A DNA stretch of 64,000 bases from Methylobacteriaceae bacterium (lineage in GTDB: Bacteria > Pseudomonadota > Alphaproteobacteria > Rhizobiales > Beijerinckiaceae): the NCBI GenBank assembly GCA_020638135.1, contig JACKJE010000015.1, positions 28,626-92,625 on the forward strand, in the 5' to 3' direction. Under the pieces are notes generated by a model. That model was not told the DNA's origin and did not search any database. It saw only the letters and a list, made by a program, of their open reading frames with translations. Shown here in pieces: positions 59,612 to 64,000 of the stretch (positions are counted from its first letter, which is position 1; each line of letters begins with the position of its first letter). Both the position numbers and the translations under genes were made by a program.

Positions 59612-61822
59612 ATGCGGTTGCGGTGGGCCTATGTCGCTGCCTTTGGCCTGCCGCTTGTCGCGATGCTGTCGCTCGGCGCGACCGCGCCCGATGAACTCGA
59701 GGGCGTGCGCAATTTCTCGTTCGACGCCTATCAGCGCATCCGGCCGCGCGCCTGGTCGCCCGACACGCCGGTGCGCATCGTCGACATCGACGATGAGTCT
59801 CTCGGTCGCCTCGGCCAATGGCCGTGGCCGCGCGCGCGGCTCGGCGCGGTGGTGAAGGCGGCCTCCGATCTCGGCGCCGCGACGATCGCCTTCGACATGG
59901 CGTTTGCCGAACCCGATCGATTGAGCCCGGAATTCTTCACGCGCGATCTCGACGCGCAGACGCGCACGCGCGTCGAGGGCGCGATGGCGGGCGTGGAAAG
60001 CTACGATGCACAATTCGCGCGCGAGATTTCGAAAGCGACGGTCGTGCTCGGCGCGATCATGACCAACAATGGCTCGCCAGGCGTCAGCGCGCCGGTCAAG
60101 GCCGGCTTTGCCTATGCCGGCGACGATCCGACGCCGTGGCTCGCCGATTTCTCGGCAATCGCGGCGCCTTTGCCGCAGCTTGCCGGGCCGGCGGCCGGCA
60201 TCGGCGTCCTGAACTGGCTGCCGGGCCACGACCAGATCGTTCGCGAGGCGCCGCTGATCGTGCGGTCGGGAACGACGCTCGTGCCTTCGCTGGCGCTGGA
60301 AGCCCTGCGGACAGCGCAGGGCGCCTCGACCATCATTGTGCGCTCCTCCAACGCCAGCGGCCAGACTGCGTTCGGCGCGGCGACCGGCGTCAACGCCATC
60401 AAGGTCGGCGATGTCGCGCTGGCGACAGGCCCGCATGCGGAGCGGCGCATCTACTTCAGCCGCTCGCAACGCGGACGCTTCATCCCGGCGTGGAAGCTGC
60501 TCGCCGGCGCAATTCCGCGCGAAGAGATCGAAGGCCGCATCATTCTCGTCGGCTCGTCGGCGGCGGGCGTGCTCGACCAGCGCGCGACGCCGCTCGACAG
60601 CGTCGCGCCGGGCGTCGAGATCCACGCGCAACTGATCGAACATGCGCTCGCCGGCGGCGATCTCGTGCGGCCGGACTGGGCGGCGCCGGCCGAACTCGCC
60701 GCCGCGCTGATCCTGTCTCTGATCGCCGCGCTTGCGGCTTCTGTCGTGCGGCCTTTCGTCGGCGCGCTGATCGGCGTCGTCGCCATCGCCGCCATGTTCG
60801 GCTTCGGCTGGGAGGCCTTTGCGACTCAGGGCGTACTGATCGATCCGATCTTTCCATCGGCGACGGTCGTCGTCGCCTATCTCGCAGGGCTGATCGAGCT
60901 GTTCCGCTTCGAACGGACCCAGAAGGCGCAGGTCAAGAACGCGTTCGGACGTTTCGTCTCGCCTGAAATCGTCGAGCGGCTCGCATCGTCGCCGGACAGG
61001 CTTACGCTCGGCGGCGAAAGCCGCGCGCTCACGCTGATGTTCTGCGACATGCGCGACTATACCGGCCTCGTCGAAGGGCTCGACGCGGCCGAGACGATTT
61101 CCTTCATGAATGATTATCTGACGCCGCTGACCGATACGGTGCTCGCGCATGGCGGCACGGTCGACAAATATATGGGCGACGCGATCATGGCGTTCTGGAA
61201 CGCGCCGCTCGACGATCCCGCGCATGCGCGCAACGCCTGCCTGACCGCGCTCGCCATGCGCGCTGCGCTTGCGGGTTTCAACGCCTCGCGCGCGACGCTC
61301 GACGAGACGAAACGCCGCGCGCACCGCGACGCGCGCTTTGGCATCGGCCTCAACACGGGCCTCTGCTCGGTCGGCAATATCGGCTCGGTCAAGCGCTTCG
61401 ATTATTCGGCGATCGGCGATCCCGTGAATGTCGCCTCGCGTCTGGAGGGTCTGACCAAGCTCTACGGCGTCGACATTCTCGCGAGCGAGGAGACGCAGGG
61501 CGAAGCGAGCGATCTCGCCTGGCTCGAGGTAGATTGCGTGCGCGTCAAGGGCCGCGAGGCGCCGACGCGGCTGTTCGCGCTGATCGGCGACGGTTCTGTC
61601 GAACGCGATCCGGCCTTCGGCGAGTTGCGCGGCAGGCACGAGGCCATGATTGCAACCTATCGCGCGCGTCGCTTCGATGAATCCGCGGCGGCGGCTGAGC
61701 GCCTGGCGGTCGAGCGCGACGATCTCGCGCCGCTCTATCGTGCTTTCGCGGAACTTGCGCGCGAGGCGGCTACGCTGCCGGAGGGCGTCTGGAGCGCGGT
61801 GCGCACGCTCGACAGCAAGTGA
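59612..61822 (+). CDS. CHASE2-transmembrane-class III adenylate/guanylate cyclase
   Basis: 736 residues: a transmembrane helix at the start, a periplasmic CHASE2 sensor domain (about 30-360), three transmembrane helices (about 366-430) and a class III cyclase domain. The latter has LMFCDMRDYTG (first metal Asp near 478), KYMGDAIMAFW (second Asp) and the transition-state residues in AIGDPVNVASRLEG. Both metal Asp and the Asn/Arg are present, so the cyclase looks active; the Asp in IGDP fits ATP rather than GTP. Translated immediately after the CoA transferase, so they are coupled. Confidence 0.9.
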   Translation: MRLRWAYVAAFGLPLVAMLSLGATAPDELEGVRNFSFDAYQRIRPRAWSPDTPVRIVDIDDESLGRLGQWPWPRARLGAVVKAASDLGAATIAFDMAFAEPDRLSPEFFTRDLDAQTRTRVEGAMAGVESYDAQFAREISKATVVLGAIMTNNGSPGVSAPVKAGFAYAGDDPTPWLADFSAIAAPLPQLAGPAAGIGVLNWLPGHDQIVREAPLIVRSGTTLVPSLALEALRTAQGASTIIVRSSNASGQTAFGAATGVNAIKVGDVALATGPHAERRIYFSRSQRGRFIPAWKLLAGAIPREEIEGRIILVGSSAAGVLDQRATPLDSVAPGVEIHAQLIEHALAGGDLVRPDWAAPAELAAALILSLIAALAASVVRPFVGALIGVVAIAAMFGFGWEAFATQGVLIDPIFPSATVVVAYLAGLIELFRFERTQKAQVKNAFGRFVSPEIVERLASSPDRLTLGGESRALTLMFCDMRDYTGLVEGLDAAETISFMNDYLTPLTDTVLAHGGTVDKYMGDAIMAFWNAPLDDPAHARNACLTALAMRAALAGFNASRATLDETKRRAHRDARFGIGLNTGLCSVGNIGSVKRFDYSAIGDPVNVASRLEGLTKLYGVDILASEETQGEASDLAWLEVDCVRVKGREAPTRLFALIGDGSVERDPAFGELRGRHEAMIATYRARRFDESAAAAERLAVERDDLAPLYRAFAELAREAATLPEGVWSAVRTLDSK

Positions 61823-61829
61823 ACGACGA

Positions 61830-63086
61830 TCAGCGCGTGACCGGCACGCGCGCGGCGGAGCCGACGACGCCGCTCGCCGAGGCGCCGAGTTCCTCGATCT
61901 GATCGGACAGGCCCTCGCGTGTGCGGCCGTCGACGATGGCGAGCGGCGCCGAGACGGCGACGCCCGCCGTCCGGCCGACGACATTGGCGGCGCCGATCGC
62001 AACCGTGCTGAGCTTTTCGCCGAGGCCCGCCCTGGAATCGCTCAACGCCTGGCCGGAGGAGAGGCGCGCGCCGATCATCTTCACGACCTCCGGGCTTTCG
62101 GCGAATTTGGCGTGGCCGGTCGGATCGCCGGTCTTGATGTCGCTGAGATCGACCACACGCAGATCGGACTGCTGCAGCTTGGAGCGGTAGGGCTCCTTGT
62201 TCGGATCGATCGCGCCGACACGATCGGTCGAACCCCAGAGGAGGCGGGAGACAGCGAGCGCGTCGTCGTCGCGCGAGACGAACAGGGTGAAATCGGGCCT
62301 TGTCCTGCCCTCGTCGATCAGCCTGATCTGGCGGCGGAAGACGTCGACATCGACGTCGGGCGCCGCGAGCATGACGTTCCTGATCTTCTTCGAGATGCCG
62401 CGATTGCGGATCGACATCTGGCGCAAGGCCTCGATCGTCACCCAATTGCCCATGGAATGCGCGAGGATCGAGATTTCGCCGACCTTCGGATCATTGGCGA
62501 GCGCCTGTAGCGCGGATTCCAGACCGTCGCGCGAGTAGGTCGCGCTCTCGCGGTCGTAGGCATAGGCGAGCAGCTTGCCACGCGATGGCCAGGTGAACAG
62601 AACCGGCGTCACCTGCGCGCGGGAATCATGCACGATCTGCGCGAAGCGGTAGACGGCTTCCTCGAAACGCGTGTTGTAGCCGTGGACGAAGACCAGAACG
62701 CCATTCTTCGGCTTGGTCGCGACCTGCCCGTGAAAGCGGCGCAACGCCTCTTTCAGGTCAATCCGGTCGGCGCGCAGCGTGGCGAATTCGCGGTTGGGAT
62801 TCGGATGCGCGGAGGAGGGCCATTGCACCTCGCCGATCTCGCGTGCGCCGTCGGGCGGGATCGAGATTGCGATGTCGGCGAAGGAAAGACCGCGACCGCG
62901 CTCGCCATTGAACATTTCACCGGGCGCAGCGTCGCCGCGGGTGGTGGCGACCAGCAGATCGACGCTGGAGGCGTTCGCGACGGCCTGCGCCGGCACGAGC
63001 GTGCCCTCCGGGCGGCCGCCGCAGCCCGCAACCAGGAAAGTCAGCGCAGCGGCCGCCAGGGCGGCCGCGGTCCGTCGAAACTGCAT
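61830..63086 (-). CDS. Lipoprotein alpha/beta hydrolase (DUF900-like)
   Basis: 418 residues. An N-terminal lipoprotein signal ends in LVAGC (Cys22 acylated), so the protein is anchored to a membrane. The hydrolase part has FVHGYN and the nucleophile in LAHSMGNW of the DUF900 family, an alpha/beta hydrolase clan. The C-terminal 80 residues are Ser/Ala-rich. Substrate unknown. Confidence 0.85.
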   Translation of the reverse strand: MQFRRTAAALAAAALTFLVAGCGGRPEGTLVPAQAVANASSVDLLVATTRGDAAPGEMFNGERGRGLSFADIAISIPPDGAREIGEVQWPSSAHPNPNREFATLRADRIDLKEALRRFHGQVATKPKNGVLVFVHGYNTRFEEAVYRFAQIVHDSRAQVTPVLFTWPSRGKLLAYAYDRESATYSRDGLESALQALANDPKVGEISILAHSMGNWVTIEALRQMSIRNRGISKKIRNVMLAAPDVDVDVFRRQIRLIDEGRTRPDFTLFVSRDDDALAVSRLLWGSTDRVGAIDPNKEPYRSKLQQSDLRVVDLSDIKTGDPTGHAKFAESPEVVKMIGARLSSGQALSDSRAGLGEKLSTVAIGAANVVGRTAGVAVSAPLAIVDGRTREGLSDQIEELGASASGVVGSAARVPVTR

Positions 63087-63163
63087 TTCGGCGTCCGCCA
63101 GATGCGAAATTGCGCCCCAGCCATAGTATGGGCGTGGGCATGAGGGCAAGGCGCCGGTTTGGC

Positions 63164-63238
<75 letters not shown>

Positions 63239-63329
63239 GCCGGCCGCGCCGGGCGCGACCGTGTGGCGCCGTTGATCGGCCATCTCGCGCGCGAAATCAA
63301 GGCGCGGGATTGCGTCGAGCTTGCGGGCT

Positions 63330-64000
63330 TCAGCGCTGCTTGCCGTCGGAGACGTATATGTCGCGGTTCTTGGTCTCGGGGATGAAGACCATGCCGATGA
63401 CGGCGGTCATGATCGCAATCGCGATCGGATACCAGAGGCCGTAGTAGATGTCGCCGGTCTGGGCGACCATGGCGAAAGAGATCGCCGGCAGGAGGCCGCC
63501 GAACCAGCCGTTGCCGATGTGATAGGGCAGCGAGACCGACGTATAGCGGATGCGCGTCGGGAACAGCTCCACGAGCGCTGCGGCGAGCGGGCCGTAGACC
63601 ATGGTCACGAACAGGACGAGCACGAACAGCAGACCGATCAGGCCTGCGGTCTGGGCGCGAAAAATGTCGAACAGGCCGCTCATGCGCACGATGCCGGGAT
63701 CGTCCGCGCGCGGATAGCCGGCGGCCATGAGAGCGGTTCGGATCGCCGCGCCGGTCTCGGCCGGGCGCGCGGAATCGAAAACGAAATCCTTGCCGTTGAT
63801 GCGCACGACGGTCGTCTTCGATCCGGCCGCAGGCTCGATCGTATAGCGCACCGAGGATTGCGCGAGCGTATGCCGCGCCATGTCGCAGGATGTCGAGAAG
63901 ACGCGCGTGCCGAGCGGGTTGAACAGCGAGCCGCATTGCGCGGGATCGGCGACGACGGACACCTTGACCGTGTCGATCGCCTTGTCGAGCGCGGGATTGG
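63330..64000 (-). CDS. MFS transporter of the metabolite:H+ symporter type, C-terminal part (partial)
   Basis: The 3' end of an MFS protein; the frame stays open to the window edge. It shows an inserted periplasmic segment (VVADPAQC ... FSTSCDMARHTL, with paired Cys) and four helices ending in IPETKNRDIYVSD. The FPTRIRYTSVSLPYHIGNGWFGG loop and the PETK ending are typical of the MHS family, which take up organic acids or betaines with protons. The substrate cannot be assigned. A tRNA-Thr gene lies 91 bases downstream. Confidence 0.88.
   Translation of the reverse strand, partial: NPALDKAIDTVKVSVVADPAQCGSLFNPLGTRVFSTSCDMARHTLAQSSVRYTIEPAAGSKTTVVRINGKDFVFDSARPAETGAAIRTALMAAGYPRADDPGIVRMSGLFDIFRAQTAGLIGLLFVLVLFVTMVYGPLAAALVELFPTRIRYTSVSLPYHIGNGWFGGLLPAISFAMVAQTGDIYYGLWYPIAIAIMTAVIGMVFIPETKNRDIYVSDGKQR

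Noticed and set aside
58415..62002. A 1195-codon open frame on the minus strand
   Set aside because: Arg/Ala/His-rich antisense shadow of the CoA-transferase and cyclase genes, both of which have clear domains. High G+C produces long spurious frames.

Overview
This window is high-GC DNA from an alphaproteobacterium, most likely of the order Hyphomicrobiales (Rhizobiales). The evidence is lineage-typical small families (Usg, DUF3126 next to cysE, DUF1217, DUF2336, PAS_5, a CHCC zinc finger) and dense operons with ATGA/TGATG overlaps. Genus or family cannot be fixed from the sequence alone; a Beijerinckiaceae/Methylobacteriaceae-like host is a reasonable guess. The content is overwhelmingly chromosomal. 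There are two tRNA genes (Leu-UAA, Thr-UGU), no rRNA, no CRISPR array, and no recognisable insertion sequence or prophage.

Layout. 1-1.6 kb: end of a branched-chain amino-acid ABC operon (livM-livG-livF). 1.6-2.7 kb: a PcaD-like hydrolase with a lysine-rich histone H1-like tail, cut by a frameshift in a (CG)6 run. 2.9-7.8 kb: a tightly coupled molybdenum-hydroxylase maturation operon (MoxR ATPase, CoxE-type VWA protein, XdhC in two pieces, molybdopterin-binding protein, MobA-like nucleotidyltransferase); the last two genes are each frameshifted. 8-15 kb: DoxX, Usg, a GGDEF/EAL protein, radC-map, FkbM methyltransferase, CinA-type protein, gpt, tRNA-Leu. 15-18 kb: three tandem SnoaL/NTF2-fold paralogues, then a flavin monooxygenase and zinc-finger protein. 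18-34 kb: hydrolase, MAPEG, methyltransferase, DUF1217, cysE-DUF3126, a TadG-like VWA protein, hisI, patatin, ankyrin, CBS, rhomboid, PAS, PilZ, gamma-carbonic anhydrase, folE, Fe-S scaffold-yidD. 34-45 kb: thrS, a Rieske/glutamate-synthase-like fusion, alpha/beta hydrolase, cytochrome c, flavin reductase, an AT-rich candidate nuclease gene, lldD, and a CitE-MaoC pair. 45-64 kb: DUF2336, EamA, metallophosphoesterase, aqpZ, lytic transglycosylase, thiolase-acyl-CoA dehydrogenase, nadK, an iodotyrosine-deiodinase-like flavoprotein with a hotdog thioesterase, USP, CoA-transferase followed by a CHASE2 cyclase, a lipoprotein hydrolase, tRNA-Thr, and the end of an MFS transporter.

Functional themes are acyl-CoA and organic-acid metabolism (thiolase/ACAD, CitE/MaoC, CaiB, LldD, PcaD), nucleotide second messengers (EAL, PilZ, CHASE2 cyclase) and cofactor chemistry (Mo, Fe-S, folate, NADP). 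The most accessory-looking gene is the low-GC one at 41826-42761. It looks like a PUA/EVE-like reader joined to a PD-(D/E)xK-like nuclease domain and is the best candidate for an uncharacterised restriction or defence protein. All three frameshifts noticed lie in the first 8 kb, in GC-rich short repeats, so they could be real lesions, slippage sites or assembly errors.
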